Source: Flavobacterium araucananum
GTDB lineage: Bacteria; Bacteroidota; Bacteroidia; Flavobacteriales; Flavobacteriaceae
Assembly (NCBI RefSeq): GCF_002222055.1
Contig: NZ_MUGS01000044.1
Coordinates: 1-64,000, forward strand
DNA length: 64,000 nucleotides
Direction of reading: 5' to 3'
Each line of letters starts with the position of its first letter. Positions within the stretch are counted from its first letter, which is position 1. The notes under the pieces were generated by a model that made no database searches, was not told the DNA's origin, and was given only the letters and a program-made list of their open reading frames with translations. A program made the translations under genes and the position numbers. Shown here piece by piece: positions 9,757-18,984 of the stretch.

Positions 9757-10170
9757 TTATTTCTTTACCAGTGAGGCGATTGTGATGCCTTGCATCGCTT
9801 TAAGAGTTTCATCTCGAATGATCATTAAGCCATGTCTTAAGCTGCATTCTTCCTCAGTTTTACAATCTGAGCATGGTTCGTAGAAGTTTAACGAAGCACA
9901 GGGTAAAAGCGCAATTGCACCGTCGAATAAACGGTGAATTTCTGCCAGAGTAATATCATTTTTGGAGCGTATCAAATAATATCCGCCAAATTTTCCTTGC
10001 TTACTACTCACAAAACGTCCACGTTTTAGATCTAATAGAATTTGTTCTAAAAACTTTTTAGGAATATTGGCGCCATCAGCAATTTCTATCGTTCTGGAAA
10101 TGTGATTTTCGTCTTGTTCTGCTAAATAAAGTAAGGCCTTAAGGGCGTATTTTGCTTTATGTGATAACAT
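9757..10170 (-). CDS. Rrf2-family transcriptional regulator with four cysteines
   Basis: This 137-aa protein has the N-terminal winged helix of the Rrf2 family (LSHKAKYALKALLYLA, wing KQGKFGGYYL) and a C-terminal cysteine cluster: C91, C100, C103 and C109. Rrf2 proteins such as IscR and NsrR use three cysteines to hold a Fe-S cluster; the spacing here differs from IscR, so cluster or metal binding is inferred, not shown. It precedes the TonB receptor in the same direction and may regulate uptake in response to redox state, iron or sulfur supply. Confidence 0.88.
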   Translation of the reverse strand: MLSHKAKYALKALLYLAEQDENHISRTIEIADGANIPKKFLEQILLDLKRGRFVSSKQGKFGGYYLIRSKNDITLAEIHRLFDGAIALLPCASLNFYEPCSDCKTEEECSLRHGLMIIRDETLKAMQGITIASLVKK

Positions 10171-10281
10171 CTGTTTTTTAATTATTAATTGTAAATTATG
10201 AATTATAAATTTTTAGTTTAGAATGTAAAACTAAACAAAACCTGAAACAAAAAAATGAAAACTGCGACTGAAAACTGAAAC

Positions 10282-11106
10282 TTACCAGCCTCCGCTGGAA
10301 CCTCCGCCAGAGAATCCGCCACCACCAAAACCACCGCCAAAGCCACCGCCTCCGCCAGATGATCCGCCGCCAAAACCTCCGCCAAATCCGCTTCCGCCAC
10401 TTCTGCCAAGACTACTTAACAGGATTACGTCAAGAAGGCTTGGACCACCGCCGCTATTGTTGCCAGAATTGCCTCCACCGCCTTTGTTTCGAGACAGTAA
10501 AATTAATACAATTACAACAATTACAATAAAGGGCAGTATCGGAAAATTATTTCCTTTGGTTTGCTTGCGTTCCCCTTTAAACTTGCCTTTAAAAACATCA
10601 ATTATAGCATCTGTTCCTTTGTCAAGCCCATTGTAAAAACTTCCTGCTTTAAATTCAGGAATAATAATATTTCTGATTATTGTTCCGCCAATTCCGGCAG
10701 TCAGACGATCTTCGACTCCGTATCCGGGATTTATGGCTATTTTTTTCTCATTTTTTGCGAGTAAAATAATAACGCCATTGTCATCTTGTTTTGTTCCGCC
10801 AATTCCCCAGGTTTGTCCCCATTTTGTGGCCAGTTGGCTAACATCTTCACCTTTTAAGCTTTCGATCGTGATCACGACAATTTGAGTTGTGGTAGAATCG
10901 GAATATCGAATTAGCTTTTCTTCCAGTTGTGCTTTTTCAGACGCACTTAGAATGTTGGCATAATCGTATACTGAAGTTTGTAGACTTGGTTTCTCCGGAA
11001 TTGTAAATTGTGCAAAAATACAATTGGTGGTAAGAAATGCTAGTAGCAAAAAAGTAAACTGAAAAATTCTTTTAGAATTTGAAATTTTATTTTTGGAAAT
11101 TTTCAT
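10282..11106 (-). CDS. TPM-domain membrane protein (YgcG-like) with Gly-rich tail
   Basis: This 274-aa protein has a signal peptide (ends NCIFAQ), a TPM domain (about 35-165), a transmembrane segment (FPILPFIVIVVIVLILL, about 180-200) and a tail made almost only of Gly, Ser and Phe that ends GGSSGGW. This is the YgcG layout: an extracytoplasmic TPM domain anchored by one helix. Proposed roles for TPM proteins range from thylakoid photosystem repair to acid phosphatase activity, and the bacterial role is unclear. It lies 3 nt after a second TPM gene and downstream of lemA in one operon. Confidence 0.85.
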   Translation of the reverse strand: MKISKNKISNSKRIFQFTFLLLAFLTTNCIFAQFTIPEKPSLQTSVYDYANILSASEKAQLEEKLIRYSDSTTTQIVVITIESLKGEDVSQLATKWGQTWGIGGTKQDDNGVIILLAKNEKKIAINPGYGVEDRLTAGIGGTIIRNIIIPEFKAGSFYNGLDKGTDAIIDVFKGKFKGERKQTKGNNFPILPFIVIVVIVLILLSRNKGGGGNSGNNSGGGPSLLDVILLSSLGRSGGSGFGGGFGGGSSGGGGGFGGGFGGGGFSGGGSSGGW

Positions 11107-11109
11107 TGT

Positions 11110-11547
11110 TTATCCTTTTGATATTTCGTTTGATAATTCGTTGGTATCACCTTCAAACCACGGAAAATTAGTTTTTAATTGATTACCGGCACTTAAAATT
11201 CCGTCAACGATTCCTTGCTTGAAGTTTCCGGATTTAAATTGTGTTACCATTTTCTCTTTGGTCGAATCCCAAAAATCTGCGGCTACCACATCATTTATGC
11301 CTTTGTCTCCGCAAATGGCAAAAGTTTTATCCGCCACTGCAAAGTAAAATAAAACCCCATTTTGAAGTTGGGTTTCGTGCATTTTTAATTCATGAAAAAC
11401 TTCTAAAGCCCTGTCAAAAGGAACTTTAGAAGTTGTTTGTTCTATATGTACTCTAATTTCGCCAGAAGTATTTTTTTCGGCTACGCGAATAGCTTCAACA
11501 ATATCTTGTTCTTCTTCTTTGGATAAAAAATCTTCTACTTTTGACAT
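11110..11547 (-). CDS. TPM-domain protein without membrane anchor
   Basis: This 145-aa protein has a TPM domain (LSKEEEQDIVEAIRVAEKNTSGEIRVHI at the N-terminus, described here only by its position at residues 9-36) but no signal peptide or membrane helix, so it should be cytoplasmic or depend on its partner for location. It sits between lemA and the membrane-bound TPM gene, only 3 nt before the latter, which argues that the two TPM proteins are made together. Confidence 0.82.
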   Translation of the reverse strand: MSKVEDFLSKEEEQDIVEAIRVAEKNTSGEIRVHIEQTTSKVPFDRALEVFHELKMHETQLQNGVLFYFAVADKTFAICGDKGINDVVAADFWDSTKEKMVTQFKSGNFKQGIVDGILSAGNQLKTNFPWFEGDTNELSNEISKG

Positions 11548-11574
11548 TGAAATAATTTTAGAGTTTAGATTGTT

Positions 11575-11610
11575 GATTTTAGATTTCAGTTTTATCTGAA
11601 ATCTAAAATC
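11575..11610. repeat. perfect 15-bp palindrome of the CTGAAATCTAAAAT word
   Basis: GATTTTAGATTTCAG (11575-11589) and its exact complement (11596-11610) enclose a six-base loop TTTTAT. It lies between lemA and the first TPM gene and could act as a partial terminator or processing site. The word is the one found in tandem before der (2447-2474). Confidence 0.85.
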
Positions 11611-11627
11611 ATTAATCGGAAATATTT

Positions 11628-12209
11628 TTAGAATTTTACTTCAACCGGTTTATCAGCACCTGCAACAGCCTCAAAGTATGGTTTTTCTTTATAATCTAAG
11701 AACCATTTGTTTGGGATAGCAAGTACATATCCGTTGTAATCTTGTACAGCTTCGTTAAAACGGGTTCTTGCTGTCAAAATTTGATTTTCTGTACTAGCCA
11801 ACTCATCCTGTAATTTTAGAAAATTTTCGTTTGCTTTTAGGGTTGGGTATTGCTCAACAGAAACTAATAATCTTGACAAAGAAGAAGATACTCCACTTTG
11901 TGCCTGGTTAAATTGAGACAGTTGTTCCGGAGTTACATTGCTTGGATCGATTGTTACAGAAGTAGCTTTTGCACGAGCTTCGATAACCGCCGTTAAAGTT
12001 GATTTTTCGAAATCAGCAGCCCCTTTTACGGTGTTTACTAAATTCCCGATAAGGTCATTTCTTCTTTGGTAAGTCGTACTCACATTTCCCCATTCTTTGT
12101 TAACTGCCTGACTTTTTTGCAAACCGGTATTTTTAATTCCAATTGACCAAAAAGCAATAATAGCGATTAATACTACTATAATTCCTACGGGGATTAACCA
12201 TTTTTTCAT
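11628..12209 (-). CDS. lemA: LemA family protein
   Basis: LemA-family proteins are small membrane-anchored helical proteins of unclear function. This one has 193 aa, an N-terminal membrane helix (residues about 5-24) with a very short cytoplasmic part, then a helical body with the family pattern of Arg and Asn (TYQRRNDLIGNLVNTVKG) and EQYPTLKANENF. The body should face the periplasm. In the same minus-strand run it follows merR and precedes two TPM genes; the LemA plus TPM pairing is common in bacteria and suggests a shared envelope role. Confidence 0.93.
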   Translation of the reverse strand: MKKWLIPVGIIVVLIAIIAFWSIGIKNTGLQKSQAVNKEWGNVSTTYQRRNDLIGNLVNTVKGAADFEKSTLTAVIEARAKATSVTIDPSNVTPEQLSQFNQAQSGVSSSLSRLLVSVEQYPTLKANENFLKLQDELASTENQILTARTRFNEAVQDYNGYVLAIPNKWFLDYKEKPYFEAVAGADKPVEVKF

Positions 12210-12250
12210 ATTCGTTTTAATTTAAGTTTGTTTTTAATGTAATAAATATA

Positions 12251-12583
12251 CTATAATTCGTTCTTAATTTCGTTCAACTGTGTTTTTATGGTCTCTAATT
12301 TACGTATTATTTCGAATTTATCTAATGTTTTCTTTTGTCCCTCTTTCAAATGTGTTCTGGCACCATCAAGTGTAAAACCTCTTTCCTTGACCAGGTGATA
12401 AATTAACTGTAGGTTGGTAATATCATCCGGAGTAAACATTCTGTTGCCTTTGGCATTCTTTTTAGGTTTTAAAATATCAAATTCGCTATCCCAAAACCTT
12501 ATCAATGATGCATTGACATTAAAAGCCCTGGCAACTTCGCCAATACTATAATACCTTTTATCCTTTGAAAGCTCAATATGCAT
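12251..12583 (-). CDS. MerR-family transcriptional regulator
   Basis: This 110-aa protein carries an N-terminal MerR helix-turn-helix (YYSIGEVARAFNVNASLIRFWD, residues about 11-32) and a wing with the typical R-M-F-T pattern (GNRMFTPDDI). Only a short helix follows, so there is no effector-binding domain and the signal cannot be guessed. It lies 47 nt after the M23 peptidase gene and 41 nt before lemA in the same orientation. Confidence 0.88.
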   Translation of the reverse strand: MHIELSKDKRYYSIGEVARAFNVNASLIRFWDSEFDILKPKKNAKGNRMFTPDDITNLQLIYHLVKERGFTLDGARTHLKEGQKKTLDKFEIIRKLETIKTQLNEIKNEL

Positions 12584-12630
12584 GATTTTTAATTTTCTAT
12601 TTTATTCCAAAAATACGACTTTTTGGAGTA

Positions 12631-13608
12631 TTAATCTAATGACTGATTTTCCTGATTTGCCATTTGCGAAATCAATACATATTCTACCGCAGAAATATTT
12701 CCGTAATAAAAGTTCAGCGGATTTACAACTTTTCCGTCTTTGTGTACTTCATAATGACAATGCGGACCCTCAGATCTACCGGTACTTCCTACGTATCCAA
12801 TTACATCACCGCGTTTTACATGTTGTCCCGCCCTGCAATTGTATTTGCTTAAATGGGCATACAAACTTTCGTATCCAAAACCATGACTGATTACCACATG
12901 ATTTCCAAATCCCGAGGCAGAGTTATCTGCTCTTTCTACAACGCCATCGCCCGTAGCATAAACAGGAGAACCGGTATTAGCAGCAAAATCCATACCGTTA
13001 TGCATTTTTCGCACTTTTGTAAAAGGATCTGTTCGATATCCAAAACCGGAAGCCATTCGTTTTAAATTCTCATTACGAACAGGCTGAATGGCAGGAATTG
13101 CCAATAGTAAGTTTCCTTTTACACTCGCCAATTTCAAAATTTCATCTAATGATTTTGACTGAATTGCTAATTCTTTCGATAATCTGTCAATTCTTTTCGT
13201 AGTATTTAATACCAGTTGCGAATTGTTATAACCTTCTAAATCTTTATACCGTTTAGAATCTCTAAAACCTGCTTTACGAATCGAATCCGGAATTTCGGTT
13301 TTATTAAAATAAACCCTGTAAATATTGTTATCCCTATTTTCTAATGCCGCGGTTACATCATCAATTTCGTCCATTTTCTTGTTCAGAATAGAATATTGTA
13401 ACTTCAAATTCTCAAGTTCCCGGGTTTGTAACCGATCTTTTGGCGTTTCAAAGTAAGGAGTGTTGATTAAAAGTACAAAAACCAAAAAACCAAAGAGTGC
13501 AGCAGCCAGCAAAAACAGTAATGCGTAACCGATTTTGATTCTTTTTCTGGTTTTTATTTTCGTATAAGCCAGATTTTCTGAGTCGTAATAATATTTTACT
13601 TTCGCCAT
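12631..13608 (-). CDS. M23-family peptidoglycan endopeptidase
   Basis: This 325-aa protein is membrane anchored by a helix at about 27-48, has a coiled or helical stalk (about 65-170), and ends in a LytM-type M23 metallopeptidase domain. Zinc-binding motifs are complete: HNGMD (HxxxD) and the later HCHYE (HxH), with the conserved GDGVVERA between them. It should cut cross-links in peptidoglycan during growth or division. It is the first gene of the minus-strand run ending with the TPM genes. Confidence 0.92.
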   Translation of the reverse strand: MAKVKYYYDSENLAYTKIKTRKRIKIGYALLFLLAAALFGFLVFVLLINTPYFETPKDRLQTRELENLKLQYSILNKKMDEIDDVTAALENRDNNIYRVYFNKTEIPDSIRKAGFRDSKRYKDLEGYNNSQLVLNTTKRIDRLSKELAIQSKSLDEILKLASVKGNLLLAIPAIQPVRNENLKRMASGFGYRTDPFTKVRKMHNGMDFAANTGSPVYATGDGVVERADNSASGFGNHVVISHGFGYESLYAHLSKYNCRAGQHVKRGDVIGYVGSTGRSEGPHCHYEVHKDGKVVNPLNFYYGNISAVEYVLISQMANQENQSLD

Positions 13609-13622
13609 ATTTTAAAATACCC

Positions 13623-13630
13623 TATTTTTG
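13623..13630 (+). promoter_or_regulatory. candidate promoter element toward alaS
   Basis: TATTTTTG followed by CA fits TAnnTTTG. It lies 250 nt before alaS, so a transcript from here would carry the repeat at 13709-13855 in its leader. Confidence 0.35.
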
Positions 13631-13655
13631 CAGCTTGTAAAATTAGTTAGTCGAA

Positions 13656-13663
13656 CAAATTTA
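13656..13663 (-). promoter_or_regulatory. candidate promoter element of the M23 peptidase operon
   Basis: On the minus strand TAAATTTG fits TAnnTTTG and lies 48 nt before the ATG at 13608. Confidence 0.4.
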
Positions 13664-13708
13664 ATAAATGTTTCAGTTGTTCTAAGTTTTTTTTCAAGAA
13701 TAAAATAC

Positions 13709-13855
13709 AATTAGATAATGTGTCAATTTGATAATTAGATAATGTATTTAAAGTGAAATTTATTGTCTGGAATAGTAAGTTTCTACTTAAAAAAATAACA
13801 TTAACATATTTTCAGATGAAGTAAATTATCTAATTGACAGATTATCAAATTATCA
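13709..13855. repeat. AT-rich inverted word array upstream of alaS
   Basis: The words ATTAGATAATG and TGTCAATTTGATAAT occur on the left (13709-13745). Their complements occur on the right (13824-13855). The two halves can form a long imperfect hairpin around a 75-nt centre. No coding potential is seen. Confidence 0.65.
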
Positions 13856-13879
13856 CATTATTACATTTCTAATTATAAC

Positions 13880-16528
13880 ATGAAATCACAAGACGTACGT
13901 AAACAATTTTTAGACTTTTTTAAAAGCAACGGGCACTTAATCGTTCCGTCGGCTCCTATTGTACTTAAAGACGATCCAACCCTAATGTTCAACAACTCGG
14001 GAATGGCCCAGTTCAAAGAATATTTTTTAGGAAACGGAACGCCAAAAAGCAAAAGAATAGCCGATACGCAAAAATGTCTTCGTGTTTCAGGAAAACATAA
14101 TGATCTTGAGGATGTAGGTTTTGATACGTATCACCATACGATGTTCGAAATGTTGGGGAACTGGTCTTTTGGAGATTATTTCAAAAAAGAAGCAATCAAT
14201 TGGGCTTGGCAACTTTTGACCGAAGTTTATAAAATCCCGAAAGAGAATCTTTATGTTTCTGTTTTTGAAGGAAGCAAGGAAGATAATGTTCCTTTTGATC
14301 AGGAAGCTTGGGATATCTGGAAAACATTGATTGATGAAGACCGAATTATCCTTGGAAATAAAAAAGATAATTTCTGGGAAATGGGAGATCAGGGACCCTG
14401 CGGACCTTGTTCTGAAATTCACGTAGATTTACGTTCAGATGAAGAAAAAGCTTTAGTTTCTGGTAAAAGTTTAGTAAACAATGATCACCCGCAAGTTGTT
14501 GAAATCTGGAATAATGTATTTATGGAATTCAACCGTAAAGCTGATGGTTCTCTGGAAAAACTTCCGGCACAACACGTAGATACCGGAATGGGTTTTGAGC
14601 GTTTGTGTATGGCTTTGCAAGGAAAAACATCAAATTATGATACAGATGTTTTTACACCACTTATCGAAAAAGTAGAACAAATTACAGGTTTAAAATATAC
14701 TCCAAACGATGTCACTCTGAGCGGAGTCGAAGAGTCAGAAGAACAAAATAAAACCAATATTGCGATTCGTGTAGTAGTAGATCACGTTCGTGCGGTTGCG
14801 TTTGCAATTGCCGATGGTCAATTACCATCAAACACAGGAGCAGGTTATGTAATACGCAGAATTTTGCGTCGTGCAATTCGTTACGGATTTACATTTTTGA
14901 ATACCAAAGAGCCTTTTATTAATAAATTGGTAGAAGTTCTGGCAAACCAAATGGGAGAATTTTTCCCGGAAATCAAATCGCAACAACAGTTGGTTACCAA
15001 TGTAATTCGCGAAGAAGAAGCTTCTTTTTTAAGAACGCTGGATCAGGGATTACAATTGTTGGATAATGTAATTGCTCAAACTAAGGGATCAGAAGTTTCT
15101 GGTGCAAAAGCATTTGAATTATACGATACTTTTGGTTTTCCTAAAGACTTAACCGCTTTGATCCTGAAAGAAAAAGGAATGTCTTTAAACGAAGCAGAAT
15201 TTGATGCATCGATGCAGGAACAAAAAAATCGTTCACGCGCAGCATCAGAAGTTTCAACAGAAGACTGGTCAGTTTTGATTCCTGGAAATGTAGAAACTTT
15301 CGTTGGTTATGATAAAACAGAAAATGATGTAAAAATTACCAGAATTCGTAAAGTTGATTCTAAAAAAGATGGGATTTTATATCAAATCGTTTTAGATAAT
15401 ACCCCATTTTATCCAGAAGGAGGAGGACAAGTGGGTGATAAAGGAACATTGGTTTCTGCAAACGAAACGATCGAAATTATTGATACGAAGAAAGAGAACA
15501 ATTTGATTTTGCATTTTGCAAAACAATTGCCGGAAAATATTGAAGCTGGTTTTGTGGCAAAAGTAAATGCTGATTTAAGAGGTTCAACTTCTAAAAATCA
15601 CTCTGCTACGCATTTAATGCATTTGGCTTTGAGAAACCTTCTGGGAACTCACGTAGAGCAAAAAGGTTCATTGGTAAACCCGAACTATTTACGTTTTGAC
15701 TTTTCGCATTTTTCTAAAGTTTCTGATGATGAATTACGTCAGGTAGAAGCAAATGTGAATGCACAAATTGAAGCACAATTGCAATTAGTAGAACACAGAA
15801 ATATCCCAATTAAAGAAGCATTAGACAAAGGTGCAATGGCTTTATTTGGAGAGAAATACGGCGATAATGTCCGTATGATTGAATTTGGTGAAAGTAAAGA
15901 ACTTTGCGGAGGAATTCATGTGAAAAACACAGCAGAAATCTGGTATTTCAAAATCATCTCTGAAGGTGCAGTAGCGGCTGGAATTCGTCGTATTGAAGCC
16001 ATTACAGGCGATGCGGTAAAAGATTTCTATCAAAATCAGGAAAATACTTTATCTGAAATAAAAGAAACATTAAAAAATCCACAGGATATTTTAAAATCAG
16101 TAGCTTCTTTACAGGATGATAATGTTAAATTGAAAAAGCAAATCGAGCAATTACTAAAAGAAAGAGTAAATGCATTAAAAACAGAATTAGAGAAGGATTT
16201 CCAGGAAGTAAACGGAGTAAATTTCCTTGCTAAACAGGTAGATTTAAGCATGGCTTCGACTAAAGATTTAGCTTCGGCTTTAGGAAGTTCAAAACCAGAT
16301 TCGTTTGTGTTTTTAGCTTCGATAGAAGATGGTTTGCCAAATATTCATTGTTATATCGCTAAAGAATTAGTAGCTGGGAAAAGCTTAAATGCAAACGCTG
16401 TTATCAAAGAATTAGGAAAATATATTGAAGGAAACGGGGGAGGACAGCCTTTCTTCGCATCCGGAAAAGGAAAAAATGCTACAGGAATTACTGAAACGTT
16501 AGTTCACGCTGTTGATTTTGTAAAATAA
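13880..16528 (+). CDS. alaS: alanine--tRNA ligase
   Basis: Alanyl-tRNA synthetase charges tRNA-Ala and edits misactivated serine and glycine. The 882-aa protein is full length: class II catalytic core with [12 protein letters not shown] near residue 35, then the tRNA-binding region, an editing domain whose zinc ligands are visible as HSATH (H574, H578) and CGGIH (C676, H680), and a C-terminal oligomerisation domain starting with a coiled coil (about 715-775). It is followed by a strong terminator. Confidence 0.97.
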   Translation: MKSQDVRKQFLDFFKSNGHLIVPSAPIVLKDDPTLMFNNSGMAQFKEYFLGNGTPKSKRIADTQKCLRVSGKHNDLEDVGFDTYHHTMFEMLGNWSFGDYFKKEAINWAWQLLTEVYKIPKENLYVSVFEGSKEDNVPFDQEAWDIWKTLIDEDRIILGNKKDNFWEMGDQGPCGPCSEIHVDLRSDEEKALVSGKSLVNNDHPQVVEIWNNVFMEFNRKADGSLEKLPAQHVDTGMGFERLCMALQGKTSNYDTDVFTPLIEKVEQITGLKYTPNDVTLSGVEESEEQNKTNIAIRVVVDHVRAVAFAIADGQLPSNTGAGYVIRRILRRAIRYGFTFLNTKEPFINKLVEVLANQMGEFFPEIKSQQQLVTNVIREEEASFLRTLDQGLQLLDNVIAQTKGSEVSGAKAFELYDTFGFPKDLTALILKEKGMSLNEAEFDASMQEQKNRSRAASEVSTEDWSVLIPGNVETFVGYDKTENDVKITRIRKVDSKKDGILYQIVLDNTPFYPEGGGQVGDKGTLVSANETIEIIDTKKENNLILHFAKQLPENIEAGFVAKVNADLRGSTSKNHSATHLMHLALRNLLGTHVEQKGSLVNPNYLRFDFSHFSKVSDDELRQVEANVNAQIEAQLQLVEHRNIPIKEALDKGAMALFGEKYGDNVRMIEFGESKELCGGIHVKNTAEIWYFKIISEGAVAAGIRRIEAITGDAVKDFYQNQENTLSEIKETLKNPQDILKSVASLQDDNVKLKKQIEQLLKERVNALKTELEKDFQEVNGVNFLAKQVDLSMASTKDLASALGSSKPDSFVFLASIEDGLPNIHCYIAKELVAGKSLNANAVIKELGKYIEGNGGGQPFFASGKGKNATGITETLVHAVDFVK

Positions 16529-16565
16529 CGGCTTAAGAATTTTTACAAAACGTTCTTTTTATATT

Positions 16566-16617
16566 TCGCGCAAAGACGAAGAGTCGCAAAGTTTTTAAAA
16601 GCTTTGCGACTTTTTTT
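16566..16617 (+). terminator. alaS terminator, left member of an inverted repeat pair
   Basis: AGTCGCAAAG (16582-16591) pairs with CTTTGCGACT (16602-16611) and is followed by seven T. The unit starts upstream with TCGCGCAAAGACG. The whole unit recurs almost unchanged in opposite orientation at 17151-17198. Confidence 0.85.
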
Positions 16618-16650
16618 ATTTTATCGAAATTAAATTTGTAAGTTTATACT

Positions 16651-16658
16651 TAATTTTG
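16651..16658 (+). promoter_or_regulatory. promoter element of the GxxExxY gene
   Basis: TAATTTTG followed by CA fits TAnnTTTG and lies only 5 nt before the ATG. This predicts a leaderless or nearly leaderless mRNA. Confidence 0.45.
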
Positions 16659-16663
16659 CAAGT

Positions 16664-17041
16664 ATGAATGAAAATGAAATTTCAGCTATCGTAGTTGATA
16701 TCTGTTATAAAATGCATGTGAAACTTGGTCCCGGTTTATTAGAATCGGTTTATGAAGCAATTTTACATTATGAATTAACTAAAAAAGGATTATTCGTCGA
16801 AAGACAAAAAACGCTTCCAGTTATCTGGGATGAAATTAAACTCGATATTGGTTTTCGAACTGATTTAATAATTGAGAACAAATTGATTTTAGAAATTAAA
16901 TCAATTGAAAAAATAACAGAGGTTCATGCAAAGCAAGTTATGACATACTTAAAAATCACAAAAATGAAATTAGGCTTGCTGATAAATTTTAATGTGCCTT
17001 TAATCAAGTTTGGTATTACAAGAATTGTTAATAATCTTTAA
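16664..17041 (+). CDS. GxxExxY family protein
   Basis: This 125-aa protein matches the GxxExxY family: the name-giving motif is seen as GPGLLESVYE (about 23-32), followed by the strand pattern ERQKTLPVIWDEIKLDIGFRTDLII and ILEIKSIEKI. The D...E.K arrangement resembles the PD-(D/E)XK nuclease fold; nuclease activity is not established for the family. It stands alone, with its own promoter word, and is bracketed by two near-identical inverted terminator elements (16566-16617 and 17151-17198), which makes the cassette look like a unit. Confidence 0.85.
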   Translation: MNENEISAIVVDICYKMHVKLGPGLLESVYEAILHYELTKKGLFVERQKTLPVIWDEIKLDIGFRTDLIIENKLILEIKSIEKITEVHAKQVMTYLKITKMKLGLLINFNVPLIKFGITRIVNNL

Positions 17042-17150
17042 GTTAGCTCAATATTAAAAAACATTATAAAAGATACAGAATCAAATACTTTTCGACTTTG
17101 CACGATTTTTTTCTTTTTATTATATTGAGATAGAAACTTATTTATAAAAG

Positions 17151-17198
17151 AAAGCCGCAAAGCTTTTAAAAACTTTGCGACTCTGCGTCTTTGCGCGA
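17151..17198 (-). terminator. ABC transporter terminator, right member of the inverted repeat pair
   Basis: On the minus strand the sequence reads TCGCGCAAAGACGCAGAG, then a CGCAAAG / CTTTGCG stem and a T-rich run, just after the transporter stop. It matches the left unit in about 41 of 43 core positions. A more degenerate relative (CGACTTTGCACG) lies at 17093-17104. Confidence 0.8.
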
Positions 17199-17205
17199 TT
17201 AAATA

Positions 17206-18951
17206 TTACTTTCTTTCCCCAATTTGCTGACGCCACATCGCATAATACAAACCTTTCTCTACAATCAAATCTTCATGTTTCCCTGATTCAATAATCTTAC
17301 CTTGTTCAAGTACAAATATTTTATCAGCATGCAGAATAGTAGATAATCGGTGTGCGATTAAAACTGTAATTCTGTTTTGGTCAGATATATTTCTAATCGT
17401 AGTATTAATTTCTTCTTCGGTAATAGAATCCAATGCAGAAGTAGCTTCATCGAAAATCAATAAATTTGGATTTCTTAAAATAGCGCGAGCAATTGATAAA
17501 CGTTGTTTTTCGCCACCGGAAACTTTTATTCCGCCTTCACCAATTGTAGTGTTTAGGCCATCTTCGGCGCGTTGTAACAATTTCTCGCAACTTGCACGTT
17601 TTAAGGCATCGTATAAATCTTCGTCTGTTGCATTTGGTCTTACAAACAATAAATTTTCGCGAATCGTTCCTGAGAACAACTGAGCATCTTGCGTAACGAA
17701 TCCTAATTGTTTTCTTAAATCAAGCAAATCAATATCAGTAGAATCAATTTCGTTGTATAGTACCTGACCTTCAGCCGGTGTATACAATCCCACTAATAAT
17801 TTTACCAGAGTTGTTTTTCCGGAACCCGAAGGTCCAACAAAAGCAACGGTTTCGCCTTGTTTAATTTCAAAATTAATGTTTTCTACCGCTTTAAATTTTG
17901 CTGTTTTATGTTGAAAACTTACATTATTAAAAAGCAAAGATCGAATAGCTCCAACATGTTTTGGATTTTTTGGACGAAATTCTTTTGGTGCACTTAATAA
18001 AGTTTTAAAGTTTTCCATCGAAACTTTAGTTTCATTCAGTGCAATAATAAAATTCCCTAACTCTTGTAGAGGGCCAAAAATAAAGAAAGTAAAAAATACC
18101 ATGGTTAATAAATCACCAACGATTATTTTTTGTCCAAACAAGAAATAGTATAACGTAAATACCACACAAGTTCTTAAAAAGTGAACGGTTGTTCCCTGAA
18201 TAAAACTCAAACTTCTGATAAAACGAATTTTCTCCAATTCAAGTTGCAGAATTTTAAACGTGTTTAGATTTAGACGCTTTTCTTCCTGATACGTTAATCC
18301 CAGACTTTTTACAAGTTCAATGTTTCTTAAACTCTCAGTCGTAGAACCTGCCAAAGCATTGGTTTGATTGACAATTTTTCTAGAAACGATTTTTATTTTT
18401 TTACCCAGATACGAACTAATTAAGGCAATAATAGGAGCAGTAACCAAAAAGATAAGCGAAATGCGATAATCGATTCTGGCAACGTAAACAATTACAAATA
18501 TGAAACCAATGATGGTTTGAAAGATTAATGAAATCGAAAGTGTAATTAATTTTTCAGAGTCAGAACGTACTTTAGTCAGCTTACTTAAAGTTTCGCCACT
18601 TCGTTGATCTTCAAATTCAGCATAAGGCAAATCGAGGGATTTTTTGATTCCGTCCGTATACATTTGGGCTCCTGTGCGCTGAATTACGACATTGGTAAAA
18701 TAATCCTGAAAGTTTTTGGTAATTCTGGAGATCATTGCGGCACCAAGAGAAAGCCCGAGCCAGAATGATAACGATTTTATAAAACCAATTTCGTTTCCTT
18801 CGTATTTATGCAGACCAACACCGCAATCCTGCATTAATTTACCCGTAATTATTGAGTCTGATAAGCTGAAACAAATGTTTATAGAGGCCATAATCAAAGC
18901 AAAAAGCAACAGCATTTTATGTTTGATTATATAAGAATATAATAATTTCAT
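17206..18951 (-). CDS. ABC transporter, fused permease and ATPase (MsbA type)
   Basis: This 581-aa half-transporter should work as a homodimeric exporter. The first 310 residues hold six predicted membrane helices. The nucleotide-binding domain shows Walker A GPSGSGKTT, a Q-loop (TQDAQLFSG), the signature VSGGEKQRLSIARA, Walker B LLIFDEATSALD and the H-loop IAHRLST. The family includes lipid flippases and drug exporters, and the substrate cannot be told here. It is a single-gene unit with promoter word and terminator of its own. Confidence 0.93.
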   Translation of the reverse strand: MKLLYSYIIKHKMLLLFALIMASINICFSLSDSIITGKLMQDCGVGLHKYEGNEIGFIKSLSFWLGLSLGAAMISRITKNFQDYFTNVVIQRTGAQMYTDGIKKSLDLPYAEFEDQRSGETLSKLTKVRSDSEKLITLSISLIFQTIIGFIFVIVYVARIDYRISLIFLVTAPIIALISSYLGKKIKIVSRKIVNQTNALAGSTTESLRNIELVKSLGLTYQEEKRLNLNTFKILQLELEKIRFIRSLSFIQGTTVHFLRTCVVFTLYYFLFGQKIIVGDLLTMVFFTFFIFGPLQELGNFIIALNETKVSMENFKTLLSAPKEFRPKNPKHVGAIRSLLFNNVSFQHKTAKFKAVENINFEIKQGETVAFVGPSGSGKTTLVKLLVGLYTPAEGQVLYNEIDSTDIDLLDLRKQLGFVTQDAQLFSGTIRENLLFVRPNATDEDLYDALKRASCEKLLQRAEDGLNTTIGEGGIKVSGGEKQRLSIARAILRNPNLLIFDEATSALDSITEEEINTTIRNISDQNRITVLIAHRLSTILHADKIFVLEQGKIIESGKHEDLIVEKGLYYAMWRQQIGERK

Positions 18952-18976
18952 GTGTGAGTTTAATTTATAGAAGATG

Positions 18977-18984
18977 CAAAAGTA
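18977..18984 (-). promoter_or_regulatory. promoter element of the ABC transporter
   Basis: On the minus strand TACTTTTGCA fits TAnnTTTG plus CA and lies 25 nt before the ATG at 18951. The remaining sequence to 19290 is T-rich and shows nothing recognisable. Confidence 0.5.
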
